Shown here piece after piece: positions 1 through 9,462 of a stretch of 64,000 nucleotides of DNA. The position numbers and the translations under genes are program-made. The notes below the pieces were generated by a model that did not search any database, was not told the origin of the DNA, and saw only the letters and a list, made by a program, of their open reading frames with translations. The DNA is from Nannocystis sp. (GTDB lineage: Bacteria; Myxococcota_A; Polyangia; Nannocystales; Nannocystaceae), in assembly GCA_016712315.1 (NCBI GenBank), contig JADJRG010000023.1, positions 248,001 through 312,000 of the forward strand, written 5' to 3'. Each line of letters begins with the position of its first letter. The stretch's first letter is position 1.

Positions 1-532
1 CGCAGCCGTACACGCACGAGCAGGTCCCACCCTCGAGCGCCCCGCCGAAGGCGACGTCTTGGTGGCACGCGCCGTGCGGAAATTCCACGCAGTCGGCGTC
101 TGACTGGCAGCCGCCGCCCGAGCTGTCCATACACGTCGAAGGCGTCGCGGGCGCCAGGCAGTCCTTCGGCAGCACCCGGTGGATCGTCCCGTCCGCGCAG
201 ATCTCAAAGCCCGAAGGCGCCGGCGGATCCACGTGCGCCTGCGGGATCGGCTCCGACCCCTCGCAGCCCATCGGCGTCAGCCCCGTCGTCTCCGCGCTCG
301 TCGACCCCTCGCTCGTCGACCCGCTCGTCGACCCCTCGCTCGTCGACCCTTCGCTCGTCGACCCTTCGCTCGTCGACCCGCTCGTCGACCCGCTCGTCGA
401 GCCCTCGCTCGTCGACCCAGCCGTGCCGTCGTCATCGCCGCCCTTGCCCTCACACCCGGGGGCCAGCGCGACCCCTAACGCGAGCAAGATCGAGTGACGC
501 AGCGGAGCGAGGTCAGAGAGACAGATCGGCAT
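1..532 (-). CDS. Lipoprotein with STSEG-repeat linker and Cys-rich domain (3' end outside window)
   Basis: This reading frame starts at an ATG at 532 and stays open to the left window edge, so the C-terminus is missing. The first 28 or so residues look like a lipoprotein signal ending in ALAPGC, a slightly atypical lipobox. A linker of repeated STSEG/STSG units follows. The rest is Cys-rich (SGGGCQSDADCVEFPHGACH and a GGTCSCVYGC stretch), resembling the disulfide-rich repeats common in myxobacterial surface proteins. It is probably exported to the outer membrane or cell surface. No enzymatic motif is visible. The gene downstream of it on this strand lies outside the window. Confidence 0.7.
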   Translation of the reverse strand, partial: MPICLSDLAPLRHSILLALGVALAPGCEGKGGDDDGTAGSTSEGSTSGSTSGSTSEGSTSEGSTSEGSTSGSTSEGSTSAETTGLTPMGCEGSEPIPQAHVDPPAPSGFEICADGTIHRVLPKDCLAPATPSTCMDSSGGGCQSDADCVEFPHGACHQDVAFGGALEGGTCSCVYGC

Positions 533-593
533 GACGCATTGCACTCCTCGCGCCGCGCCGCGTCAAGCCCGTCTCTACCCGCGCGCCCGCCGC

Positions 594-1646
594 TCACGGG
601 CAGTTGCCCGACGTCACCTTCTGGTTCGTCTTCGGCACCCCGCCGGCCACGTCGACGAACGACAGCGGGATCGACTGGCAGTTCGCCACCCCGCAGTCCT
701 CCGTGCGCATCACGTGCGCGTGCCGGCCCGTCGAGTAGCCCGTCGACCCGGAAGCGCCCACCGAGGCCCCGCGCGGCACAAATTCGCCCAGCGCCACCCC
801 TACCGCGCTCAAGTGTTTATAGATCGAAGCCGCCCCGTCGCCGTGCCGCAGCACCACCAGGTTCGCGTAGGGGAAGCACTCTTGTCCGCCGCCGTTGTAG
901 CAGGGGTCGCCCGGACCTGTCTGATCGTACACATGGATCACCACCCCGTCGGCCATCGCCACCAGCGGCGTGCCGACCCCGATCGCGAAGTCGAACGCGT
1001 ACGCCGCCTTGCCTTGGTGGCTGAAGCCGCCGAAGTTCCCCTGGCTGATCGTCGCCGAGCTCCCGCACTGGAGCGGCAGATAGTACCCGTCTGGCGGCAG
1101 CAGCTCCGGCGCCTCCTCGAGCGTACACGCCACAAAACCCGCGAAGACGAAGCCTTCGATCCCGCCGCTCGCGATCTCATACCAAGTGTCCACCCCGCCG
1201 ATCGACTCTCCCTGCGCGATCGCCAGCACATCGACGATCGTGTGGTTCGGCAGCGCCCCCACCGGCGCCCCCTGCGTCGACGGATCAGGCCGCACGTTCA
1301 GCGTCTGCCCTGGCGCCACCATCACCTTCACCCGCGGGCACATGTCCATCGCATCCTCCCCCGTCGTCGCCTCCCCCGTCGTCGCCTCCCCCGTCGTCGC
1401 CTCCCCCGTCGTCACCTCCCCCGTCGTCACCTCCCCCGTCGTCGCCTCCCCCGTCGTCGCCTCCCCCGTCGTCTCGCTGCCGCTGCTGCTCGCAGCCCCG
1501 CTCGCGCTCGTCGACGCCTCACCGCCCGACGACGACGACGACGACGCCCCCTCACTCTCACCGACCGAAGCCGACCCCGAGTCATCGGCGCAGCCGACCC
1601 AACAGATCGCCGCAACAACCGGCCATAGAAGCGTACTGGGGCGCAT
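594..1646 (-). CDS. SH3-like / M23 metallopeptidase lipoprotein with ATTGE repeats
   Basis: I chose the ATG at 1646 because it places MRPSTLLWPVV and a Cys at about residue 19 (WVGC, a weak lipobox) at the N-terminus. Longer readings only add a basic leader. A Ser-rich stretch and eight ATTGE/VTTGE pentapeptides form the linker. An SH3-like segment follows (VAPGQTLNVRPDPST). The C-terminal half is an M23/LytM-type peptidase fold: SHQGKAAYAFDF gives the His and Asp zinc ligands, HGDGAASIYKHL follows, and GRHAHVMR supplies the HxH motif. In this family such proteins cut or bind peptidoglycan cross-links. The protein is probably anchored in the envelope. Active-site residues appear intact. Confidence 0.85.
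   Translation of the reverse strand: MRPSTLLWPVVAAICWVGCADDSGSASVGESEGASSSSSSGGEASTSASGAASSSGSETTGEATTGEATTGEVTTGEVTTGEATTGEATTGEATTGEDAMDMCPRVKVMVAPGQTLNVRPDPSTQGAPVGALPNHTIVDVLAIAQGESIGGVDTWYEIASGGIEGFVFAGFVACTLEEAPELLPPDGYYLPLQCGSSATISQGNFGGFSHQGKAAYAFDFAIGVGTPLVAMADGVVIHVYDQTGPGDPCYNGGGQECFPYANLVVLRHGDGAASIYKHLSAVGVALGEFVPRGASVGASGSTGYSTGRHAHVMRTEDCGVANCQSIPLSFVDVAGGVPKTNQKVTSGNCP
1361..1475 (-). repeat. 15-bp tandem repeat encoding ATTGE units
   Basis: About eight near-identical 15-bp units encode the pentapeptide linker of the M23 lipoprotein. Unit length is a multiple of three, so copy-number change would alter linker length without breaking the frame. Confidence 0.85.
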
Positions 1647-1729
1647 ACGCGCACCCTGCCGCAGACCGCGCGCGATTTCAAGCACCTTCAACCGACTGGT
1701 CACCCGCGATCCGGAGTACCATCGCGCCG

Positions 1730-2659
1730 ATGTCCAGCCGCCTCCTCCTCACCGTCATCGCCAGCGCCTCACTGCTCGCCGCCTGCGGCAAGGAGGGCGA
1801 CAAACCGGCCCCAGAGGCCTCTGCGGGGGAGGCCGCCAAGCCCCCCGAGCAGCCTCGCGATCCTGACGCCAGCGTCGACAAGGTCGTCACCGCCGTCGAC
1901 ATCACGGGCCCGGTGCCGCCCGAGATCAGCGCCACCTTCTTCATCCTCGACGGCGCGCTCGTCCCGCTCGGCTGCTTTGACAAGGCCAAGAACAAGCTCG
2001 CTGCGGGCAAGGACTGCCTCTCACTGACCCCACCTGGCGCTGAGGTCTATTTGAAGTCCGCGCACAGCGCCCAGGTCGACGCCATCGGCGCCCCCAAGCG
2101 CGCCCTCTGCGAGATCGGCGACGGCGAGCCCACCAGCCTCGCCTCCCCCCTCGTCGACAGCGGCGCCGTCTTTGACTGGGCCACCAGCCCCAAGTCTGCC
2201 GCCCAGAAGGTCCTCAGCGTCTCTCCCGACACCTGGGGCAACGCCCCCTCCGCCAGCGACGAGGAGCGCGCTGCGGTTCAAGCGGCCGCCGCCGCCGTCG
2301 ACAAGCAGGTCGGCGCCAACAAGGCCGAGCTACACCAAGCCGCCAGCATCGACCTCGACGGCGACGGCAAGGACGAGCGCGTCTTCTCCGCCTACGTCGT
2401 CAACCCGCGCGACACCGCCCGTTACCTGTTTAGCGGCATCTTCGTCGCCCGCGGCAGCGATCCGACCAAGCTCCTCCTCGTCGAGCAGACCCGCACCAAC
2501 TCTGAGGTCTTCAAGCTCCGCGCCGCCGCGGATCTCAACGGAGACGGCGTGCACGAGCTCTGGATCAACGCCGCCTTCGACGAGGGCGGAGGAGACCGCA
2601 TGTACCAGTGGAAGGGCGACAAGTTCGAGCCGCTCGGCAAGTGGACCTGCGGCATGTGA
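1730..2659 (+). CDS. Lipoprotein with FG-GAP/VCBS-like calcium-loop motifs
   Basis: The protein is 309 residues long. It begins with a clear lipoprotein signal (SASLLAAC, Cys about 19), followed by a charged Glu/Pro/Ala linker. Two DxDxDG-type loops are visible in the C-terminal half (DLDGDGKDERVFSAYV and DLNGDGVHELWINAAF), as in FG-GAP/VCBS repeat proteins and EF-hand-like calcium loops. The middle part has no recognised domain. It is probably an outer-membrane or periplasmic lipoprotein. It is divergent from the M23 lipoprotein gene, whose start is 83 bp away, so the two may share a promoter region. Function is unknown. Confidence 0.8.
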   Translation: MSSRLLLTVIASASLLAACGKEGDKPAPEASAGEAAKPPEQPRDPDASVDKVVTAVDITGPVPPEISATFFILDGALVPLGCFDKAKNKLAAGKDCLSLTPPGAEVYLKSAHSAQVDAIGAPKRALCEIGDGEPTSLASPLVDSGAVFDWATSPKSAAQKVLSVSPDTWGNAPSASDEERAAVQAAAAAVDKQVGANKAELHQAASIDLDGDGKDERVFSAYVVNPRDTARYLFSGIFVARGSDPTKLLLVEQTRTNSEVFKLRAAADLNGDGVHELWINAAFDEGGGDRMYQWKGDKFEPLGKWTCGM

Positions 2660-2676
2660 TCGACGCCCGCGCGCCC

Positions 2677-3288
2677 TCACGACGCGCGCGACACGTCGAC
2701 GTCGAGCTGAAACAGCCGCTCGTCCACCGCGAAGATCCACCGGCGCCCGCGCGCCTCCACCTTCACCACCTCGCCGTGGCTCTCGAGGTGCAGGCGCTCC
2801 TCGAGCTCGCCGCTGTCCCACCGGCGCGAGCGTCGGCTCAGCACCCGCACGTCCTCCTCTACCACCAGCCCGCCTGGCTCCGCGCGCGGCGTGATCCTCA
2901 GCTCGATCACCACCTCCAGCGCCCCGTCATCGAAGCGCACCTTATGGTCGACCGACGCCGGGATCCCGATCATCGTCGCCACCACTGGTTGCGCCAGCAC
3001 CCGCGAGGGCACCTCCGCCGCGCCCACTCGCTGCGCCTGCGGGTCCTCGATCAGCCGCAGCGTCGCCCGCACCTGCACCGCCTCCGCCGTGCTCAACCCG
3101 CGCAGCTCCGACGAAGGAGCTGGCCGCGACGGCGCGGTCTGGTGCGCCGCCGCCTCGCCGATCGCCGCCGCCGGAGCCGCCCGCACCTTCTCTGGCGGAG
3201 CGAAGTCGACCGTACGCGTCACCACCAGCGCGCCCGCCGCCGCCAGCACCAGGTACCCGTGCTGCGCCAAGAGGCGCCGCGTCTTCAT
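2677..3288 (-). CDS. Membrane-anchored hypothetical protein
   Basis: I chose the ATG at 3288, which begins MKTRRLLAQHGYLVLAAAGA and gives one N-terminal membrane anchor or signal. An in-frame ATG at 3330 (MSGERASAAIR) would add 14 residues. The remainder is soluble and Arg/Glu-rich, ending in a beta-rich stretch (LHLESHGEVVKVEARGRRW). No family was recognised. The gene lies 117 bp downstream of the TPR lipoprotein gene on the same strand, so co-transcription is plausible. It ends 17 bp from the convergent end of the preceding plus-strand lipoprotein gene. Confidence 0.65.
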   Translation of the reverse strand: MKTRRLLAQHGYLVLAAAGALVVTRTVDFAPPEKVRAAPAAAIGEAAAHQTAPSRPAPSSELRGLSTAEAVQVRATLRLIEDPQAQRVGAAEVPSRVLAQPVVATMIGIPASVDHKVRFDDGALEVVIELRITPRAEPGGLVVEEDVRVLSRRSRRWDSGELEERLHLESHGEVVKVEARGRRWIFAVDERLFQLDVDVSRAS

Positions 3289-3404
3289 CGCCGCCGCGCG
3301 GATCGCCGCGCTCGCTCGCTCCCCGGACATCGCCGCGACGCTGGCACGAGCGCGCGCGTCCGGCAACTTTCTCGCCGCCGCCGGGGCCCCGCCCTCGGCG
3401 GGCC

Positions 3405-4676
3405 TCAGCGCCCTGGCAGCGGCATCACCTCCTCGCACTGCGCCCCTGAGATCCGCAGCGAGCCGCCCTCCACCCGCACCTCCGCCGCCGCCAGCCCGCG
3501 CGTCCCCTCGCCTGCGAGCAGCGGCCCGCGGATCGCCGTCACCACATCTGACCCTTGGGACAGCACAAGATCGATCGTCTCCCCGTCGATCTCATCGCTG
3601 CAGCGCCGCGCGCACCCCAGCTCGCCCTCACACGCGACCAGCCCCCCGCTCGGATCCTCCTTCGCCTCGATCGGCGCGAACGCCCACTGCTCCCAGTGGA
3701 TCACCGTCGCCTCCCCGCGGTTCACCGTCGCCCGGCTGTTCGCCCCGCACGGCCCCATCGCCAGCCGCCCGACGATCGCCGCGCTCAGCCGCCCCGCCGC
3801 GTCCGCCGTCACCACCACCAGCGCGTGCTCCCCCGCCTCCGAGTAGCGCCGGCTCACCCACGGCCCCGCCGGCGCCTCTGCGCACGCGTCGAAGGTCGTC
3901 GTCGCCCCCTCATCCAACCACTCCGAGTGGCACACGATCTTCTGCGCCACCGCCTCGCTCAGCGGCGCTGGCTCGGCGTCGACCAGCCCCTCACGCGCGA
4001 GCATCGCCCACAGCGCCGTCCACGAGTCGAAGCGCTCCAGCCTCGCCGCCTCCGTCACCTCCACCGGGCACACCCGCGCCGTGCCCGCCTTCGCCGCCCT
4101 CGCCTTGCTCGGCAGCAGCGCGTCGGCCCGGCTGAAGTGCCGCCGCGCCGCCGCCGCGTCCCCGCGCTTCTCCGCCAGCTCCCCGAGCTGCGTCGCGATC
4201 ATCGCCTCCACCTCTCGCGGCCCCGGCATCGCCTGCACCGCCCCCAGATCCGCCGCAGCGCCGTCCAGATCGCCTTGCAAGAGCCGCGCATAGCCGCGCC
4301 CTGCCAGCGCCATCGGGTGCCCCTCCAGCGCCGCCAACGCCTCGTCGAAGCGCTCGACCGCCGCCGCGTAGCGCCGCCCTCGCGTCAACCGCCGCCCCTC
4401 TCGGATCGCCGCCCAGAACGCCGCGCGCGCCTCTACCGGCGCCTCCTCAAGCACGATCTCGCGCCCTCGCCGCAGCATCGTCCGCGCCACCCGCGAAGGC
4501 GGCGGCGGCCCCTGCTCAGCCGCCCGCCGCGCCAGCTCCTCCGGCGTCTCCACGGGCGCGCTCGGCGGCGTCGCGCGCACCGGCGGCGCCGCTGGAGCCG
4601 CCTCTTCGCACCCTCCCAACAAAAACCCAGCGATCACCACCACCGCGAGCGAAGAGAGATCTCTTCCTACCGTCAT
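3405..4676 (-). CDS. TPR-domain lipoprotein
   Basis: The start at 4676 gives a good lipoprotein signal (MTVGRDLSSLAVVVIAGFLLGGC, Cys 23). The same frame is open 159 codons further upstream, but that part is basic low-complexity sequence antisense to the next gene and is not used. After a Pro-rich linker, residues from about 80 to 190 contain TPR-like helical pairs (RRYAAAVERFDEALAAL, GDLDGAAADLGAVQAM, GDAAAARRHFSRADALLP). The C-terminal half has several Cys residues and no recognised domain. It is probably an envelope scaffold or protein-interaction factor. Specific partners cannot be inferred. Confidence 0.8.
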   Translation of the reverse strand: MTVGRDLSSLAVVVIAGFLLGGCEEAAPAAPPVRATPPSAPVETPEELARRAAEQGPPPPSRVARTMLRRGREIVLEEAPVEARAAFWAAIREGRRLTRGRRYAAAVERFDEALAALEGHPMALAGRGYARLLQGDLDGAAADLGAVQAMPGPREVEAMIATQLGELAEKRGDAAAARRHFSRADALLPSKARAAKAGTARVCPVEVTEAARLERFDSWTALWAMLAREGLVDAEPAPLSEAVAQKIVCHSEWLDEGATTTFDACAEAPAGPWVSRRYSEAGEHALVVVTADAAGRLSAAIVGRLAMGPCGANSRATVNRGEATVIHWEQWAFAPIEAKEDPSGGLVACEGELGCARRCSDEIDGETIDLVLSQGSDVVTAIRGPLLAGEGTRGLAAAEVRVEGGSLRISGAQCEEVMPLPGR

Positions 4677-4756
4677 GCCGCGATCCTGCCACGCTCGACC
4701 CACGCCCGTCACCTCCACGCCGTACGCGCCGGCCCCTCGCGATATAGTCCACCGCC

Positions 4757-6832
4757 ATGCCGAGGCCGCAGCGACACCTGAGCCTGGCCGCGCGCGCCCT
4801 GCTCGCCACCGCCGCCTGCCACGGCCCTCAGCCCCATGCAGCCGACCAGCCCGCGCCCTCACCCGCCCGCCGAAGCGTCGACCCAGCGCCCACCACCGAG
4901 CTCCGCCTGCACGCCGGCTACTACGACAGCGCCGTCCTCCTCCCTGGCGCCCCGCTTTACCTCTACGCCCGCGGCGAAGGCCCTCTAGAGCTCCGCGCCC
5001 GCAGCTTCGGCCTGGGCGAGCTCGGCGTCCACCTCCGAGCCCGCTGGGTCGCCCCGCAGCAGCCCTGGCCCGCCGCAGTGCCGCCCCCCACCGCCACGAT
5101 CCAGCTCCAGCGCACCGCCGACGATCGCCCCATCCCGATCGATCTAGCCCCATACTTCGCCAGCGCGTCCGCCAGGAGCGCCGGCGAGCCGCTCCTGCTC
5201 ACCTTCCACGCCCCCGCCGATCAGCTCGCCTTCGCCCAGCTCGTCCAGATCACCGATCTCGGCCTCACCGTCGCCCTCGACGCCCGCGGCGGCCTCGTCT
5301 GGGTCACCCACCTCGCCACCGGCCAGCCCCTCGCCGGCGTCTCTCTCACCCTACGCAGCCAACACGACGACACCCCTCGCTGGAGCGGCCGCAGCGACCG
5401 CGACGGCCTCGCCGTGATCGACGGCGTCGGCCTCGAGGGCGGCCTCGTGCTCACCGCCAGCGCCGACCAGCAGATCGCCTACCTCCCGCTCCACCAGGAT
5501 CTTTTGGAGCGCTACTGGGGCCCCGGGAGCGCGACGACCGAAGACCTACGCGCCCTCATCACCAGCGATCGAGCCCGCTACGCCCCTGGCGAAGCGCTAC
5601 GGCTCGCCGGCCTGCTCCGCCGCGTCGAGCGCGGCCCGACGGGCGGCCTCCATCACCCCCAAGGCGCCGCGCGCGCCAGCTACACCCTCCACTCCCCGAG
5701 CGGCGCCACCCTCGCCGCGGGTCCCCTCCCCCTCACCGCCGAGGGCGCCTTCACCCTCGAGATCCCCCCACCAAGCGCCGCCGAGCCCGGAGATCACGTC
5801 TTTTCAATCCTCATCACGGGCGCCCCAGATCACCCCGACGACCCGCCGATCACCTTCTCTCATCCCCTCGCGATCGGCCCCGACTCCGCTCACCTCGCCT
5901 CGGCATCACAAACACAAACACAAACACAAACCCAAACCCAAACACAAACCCAAACCCAAACCCAAACAGCCCCACAAACCCAAGCGCTTCAGATCATCCC
6001 CGAAGACCCTCACACACATAAGGGTCAGGTCGCGCCCTACGAAGCCGGCCAACTCGCCTCGCTCCTGATCCGCCGCGACCCCAGCGTCGGCCAGGGCGCC
6101 CCGGCCCGCGGCCTGCTCCTGCTCGAGCGCGAGGGGATCCTCGGCCACCACCTCTTCCAGGTAGACGGCGACCGAGCCCGAGTCGAGCTGCCGATCCCCG
6201 CGAGCGCGCCCCCGAACCTGCACCTCACCGCCTTGCTCGTCCACCCGGGCCACCCCGCGTTCACCGTCGCCGCCCTCGATCTGCCGATCTCCCTCGAACC
6301 CAAGCGGATCCGCCTCGAGGTCCGCCCCCAGCCCCCAGGCCGCCCAGGCCCGCTCCGTCTCGAGATCCGCGCCACCGACGCCGAAGGCGCCCCACTGCCC
6401 GCCCTCCTCCTCCTCGACCTCATCGATCCCACGCTCCCCCTCCCTGATCCCCTCGCCTTTTTTTACAGCCCCAGCCCCAGCGACGTCGGCCTCTTCGACC
6501 TACGCACCTACCTGCTCCCTCCCGCCGACGCCCCCCTCGCACCGCCCCCCCAGGCGACCCCCGAGCCCCTCCCCGTCGCCGCCCCCACCCTCACCGCCGC
6601 CGCGCCCTCGCCCGCGCCTCAGCCCCTCCACGAGCCCTTCTACACCCTACCTGAGGGCTCTCGCCTGCGCCGCACCGACGCCAGCGGCGCCCTCTTGGTC
6701 GAGCTCCCCCGCGCCGCCACCTCCACAAGCCGATCTCCCCAGCGCCTGCGGATCCTCGCCCTCGATCCCCGCCGCCCCGACCGCCTCGGCGTCGGCGAAG
6801 CCCTCCTCGTCCCCCCAGCCGCCCAAGAGTAG
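4757..6832 (+). CDS. Macroglobulin-like (MG2-type) lipoprotein, short form
   Basis: The protein is 691 residues long, with an N-terminal signal ending in LLATAAC. The segment LITSDRARYAPGEALRLAGL near residues 268-288 matches the MG2 signature of bacterial alpha-2-macroglobulins ('DRPIYRPGE...lkG' type). It is preceded by a carboxypeptidase-like loop (HLATGQPLAGVSLTLRSQHD). A Thr-Gln alternating tract (about residues 384-404) and a Pro-rich C-terminus follow. Typical bacterial macroglobulins exceed 1500 residues and carry an ANA-domain; here no thioester motif or C-terminal half is present. It may be a reduced or structural relative. Five bases separate it from the chitinase gene, suggesting one transcript. 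Confidence 0.65.
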   Translation: MPRPQRHLSLAARALLATAACHGPQPHAADQPAPSPARRSVDPAPTTELRLHAGYYDSAVLLPGAPLYLYARGEGPLELRARSFGLGELGVHLRARWVAPQQPWPAAVPPPTATIQLQRTADDRPIPIDLAPYFASASARSAGEPLLLTFHAPADQLAFAQLVQITDLGLTVALDARGGLVWVTHLATGQPLAGVSLTLRSQHDDTPRWSGRSDRDGLAVIDGVGLEGGLVLTASADQQIAYLPLHQDLLERYWGPGSATTEDLRALITSDRARYAPGEALRLAGLLRRVERGPTGGLHHPQGAARASYTLHSPSGATLAAGPLPLTAEGAFTLEIPPPSAAEPGDHVFSILITGAPDHPDDPPITFSHPLAIGPDSAHLASASQTQTQTQTQTQTQTQTQTQTAPQTQALQIIPEDPHTHKGQVAPYEAGQLASLLIRRDPSVGQGAPARGLLLLEREGILGHHLFQVDGDRARVELPIPASAPPNLHLTALLVHPGHPAFTVAALDLPISLEPKRIRLEVRPQPPGRPGPLRLEIRATDAEGAPLPALLLLDLIDPTLPLPDPLAFFYSPSPSDVGLFDLRTYLLPPADAPLAPPPQATPEPLPVAAPTLTAAAPSPAPQPLHEPFYTLPEGSRLRRTDASGALLVELPRAATSTSRSPQRLRILALDPRRPDRLGVGEALLVPPAAQE
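5908..5967 (+). repeat. Hexanucleotide repeat (CACAAA/CCCAAA) encoding Thr-Gln tract
   Basis: About ten 6-bp units encode alternating Thr and Gln inside the macroglobulin-like protein. The stretch is A-rich and stands out against the surrounding high-GC sequence. Confidence 0.9.
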
Positions 6833-6837
6833 ACACC

Positions 6838-7929
6838 ATGCCCCTCTCTCTCTTAGATTTCATAACATTAATCAAACCCAACCCCCGGCGACGCGGCGCC
6901 CGCTACGCGCTGCTCTGCGCCCTCCCCCTCAGCGCCTGCCCCGAGCCCGAAGGCGGCGACACCCTCTCCTCCACCACCTCGACCGCGACGGCCGCCACGC
7001 AAGATCCCGCCACCACAACAACCACCACCACCGACCCCACGGGCACCTCCAGCCCCGCCGAGACGACCACAACAACAACAACCACCGATCCCACCACAGG
7101 CCCGACAACAACAAATAACACCACCACCACCACCACCACCACCGACTCCGACTCCGACTCCGACGCCACGTCCGCGGGCGACTGCCAGCTCGCGGACATT
7201 CTCAGCGAAGCCGACTGGGACGCCCTCTTCCTGCACAAGGACGACCCCGCCTGTTTTGGCGAGAACTACAGCTACCCCGGCCTGATCGCCGCCGCCGCGG
7301 ACTACCCCACCTTCGCCTGCGAGGGCGACCTCGCGCGTCGCCGCCGCGAAGTCGCCGCGTTCCTCGCTCAGATCAGCCACGAGACCACCGGCGGCTGGGC
7401 CGACGCCCCTGACGGCCCCTACGCCTGGGGTCTCTGTTTTATCGAGGAGATCGGCTGCGGCGGCGGCGGCTGCGCCCAGTACTGCGACCCCAACAACGTG
7501 CAATACCCCTGCGCCCCCGGCGAGACCTACCACGGCCGCGGCGCGATCCAGCTCAGTTGGAACTACAACTATGGACAGGCCGGCGACGCCCTCGGCGTCG
7601 ACCTGCTCAGCGACCCCGGGCTCGTCGCCAGCGACAGCAAGCTGGCGATCCAGACCGCCCTGTGGTTCTGGATGACCCCACAGGCCCCCAAACCCGCCGC
7701 CCACGACGTCATGGCCGGGATCTGGCAGCCCAGCCCCGCCGACGTCGCCCAAGGCCGCCTCCCCGGCTATGGTTTGACCACAAACATCATCAACGGCGGC
7801 ATCGAGTGCGGCAAGCCCACCACCCCCGCCGTCGAGGATCGCGTCGGCTTCTTCACCCGCTACGCCCAGCAGCTCAGCGTCGACGTCGGCGACAACCTCT
7901 ACTGCGACCAGATGGCCCCGTACATCTGA
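6838..7929 (+). CDS. GH19 chitinase, lipoprotein form with Thr-rich linker
   Basis: The 363-residue protein has a lipoprotein signal (LCALPLSAC, Cys about 34) and a 90-residue Thr/Ser/Asp linker. A complete class I/GH19 chitinase-like domain follows. Hallmarks are AAFLAQISHETTGGWADAPD with the general acid Glu, YAWGLCFIEE, YHGRGAIQLSWNYNYG and TNIINGGIECGK. The family hydrolyses beta-1,4-GlcNAc polymers and some members act on peptidoglycan-like glycans. Surface anchoring rather than secretion fits a predatory or chitin-feeding lifestyle (inference). It is preceded closely by the macroglobulin-like gene and followed 6 bp later by a ThiD-type gene that begins with GTG. Confidence 0.92.
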   Translation: MPLSLLDFITLIKPNPRRRGARYALLCALPLSACPEPEGGDTLSSTTSTATAATQDPATTTTTTTDPTGTSSPAETTTTTTTTDPTTGPTTTNNTTTTTTTTDSDSDSDATSAGDCQLADILSEADWDALFLHKDDPACFGENYSYPGLIAAAADYPTFACEGDLARRRREVAAFLAQISHETTGGWADAPDGPYAWGLCFIEEIGCGGGGCAQYCDPNNVQYPCAPGETYHGRGAIQLSWNYNYGQAGDALGVDLLSDPGLVASDSKLAIQTALWFWMTPQAPKPAAHDVMAGIWQPSPADVAQGRLPGYGLTTNIINGGIECGKPTTPAVEDRVGFFTRYAQQLSVDVGDNLYCDQMAPYI

Positions 7930-7935
7930 GCCCGC

Positions 7936-8760
7936 GTGCCGCACCACGACCCCCAACGCCCGCCGCTCGGCCTGCTCGGCGGCCTCGATCCCACCGGCGG
8001 CGCCGGGCTCCTGCGCGACCAGTGGACCGCGCGCACGATCGCCCCCGATCTGCGGCTCTTACCCGTCATCAGCGCCTGGACCCGCCAAGGCGCCGGCGCC
8101 CCCGCGCGCGCCTACCCCCGCCCCTGGAGCGACGTCGCCGCCGAGCTCGCCCCGCTCGCCCACGCCGCCGCCAGCGCGCCCGTCGTCCTCAAGATCGGCG
8201 TCGTCCCCCGCCACCACCTCGACGGCCTGATCGAGCTGCTCCGCGCCCGCCCGGCGATCGCCGTCGTCTTCGATCCTGTCCTTTGGGCCAGCGACGGCGG
8301 CCCCCTGCTGGCCCCCGCGTCGCCAGGCGACTCGACCGAGAATTCTCCCCTCAAGGAGCAGCTCTGCCGGCTCGCCAGGCGCGCCGCGCTCCTCACCCCC
8401 AACCGCCTCGAGGCTGCCTGGCTCACCGGCCACGCCGCCGATGATCCGCGCCTCTTCACCGCCCTGCGGCGCGCCCTGGGCGGCGCCTCCTTCCTCCTCA
8501 AAGACGGCCACGGCAGCGGCCCCGACGTCACCGATCGCCTCTCTATCGCCGACAGCGCGCCGCTCCAGCTCACCCGCCCCCGCCTCGCCGGCCCCGACGT
8601 GCGCGGCACCGGCTGCGCCCTCGCCACCGCGATCGCCGTCCACCTCGCCCGCGGCCTGCCGCTCCCCGAGGCCGTCCACCTCGCGATCACCTGGCTCGAC
8701 CAAGCCCGCCAGCGCCCCCGCCCGGGCCCCGGCGGCCGCCTCCACCTCCCTGATCCGCCG

Positions 8761-8781
<21 letters not shown>
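7936..8781 (+). CDS. thiD: ThiD-type hydroxymethylpyrimidine (phosphate) kinase
   Basis: The start codon is GTG at 7936. Residues match the PfkB/ribokinase-fold HMP-P kinase family: GLDPTGGAGLLRDQ at the N-terminus, VVFDPVLWASDGG, LLTPNRLEAAWLTG, FLLKDGHG and the anion-hole motif DVRGTGCALATAIA. Length (281) is normal. ThiD phosphorylates HMP-P in thiamine diphosphate synthesis. No other thiamine gene and no TPP riboswitch are visible nearby. It sits directly behind a chitinase gene, so its expression may be tied to an unrelated surface-protein operon. Its 3' end overlaps the convergent lipoprotein gene by 21 bp. It could also act on pyridoxal-like substrates. Confidence 0.85.
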
Positions 8782-9381
<600 letters not shown>

Positions 9382-9462
9382 AGGTCGCAGGCTACCAGCC
9401 TTCGCGCCATCCCGCGCGCCGAGTCGTCCGCCGCCGAGCCCTCGCACCCCGTCGCGGCCCTC

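Noticed and set aside
3555..4781. 408-residue plus-strand open frame over the TPR lipoprotein
   Set aside because: Arg/His/Pro-rich shadow frame of a high-GC gene, no domain.
7930..7936. TPP riboswitch or own promoter for the ThiD gene
   Set aside because: Only 6 bp separate it from the chitinase stop; no thi-box sequence is visible.
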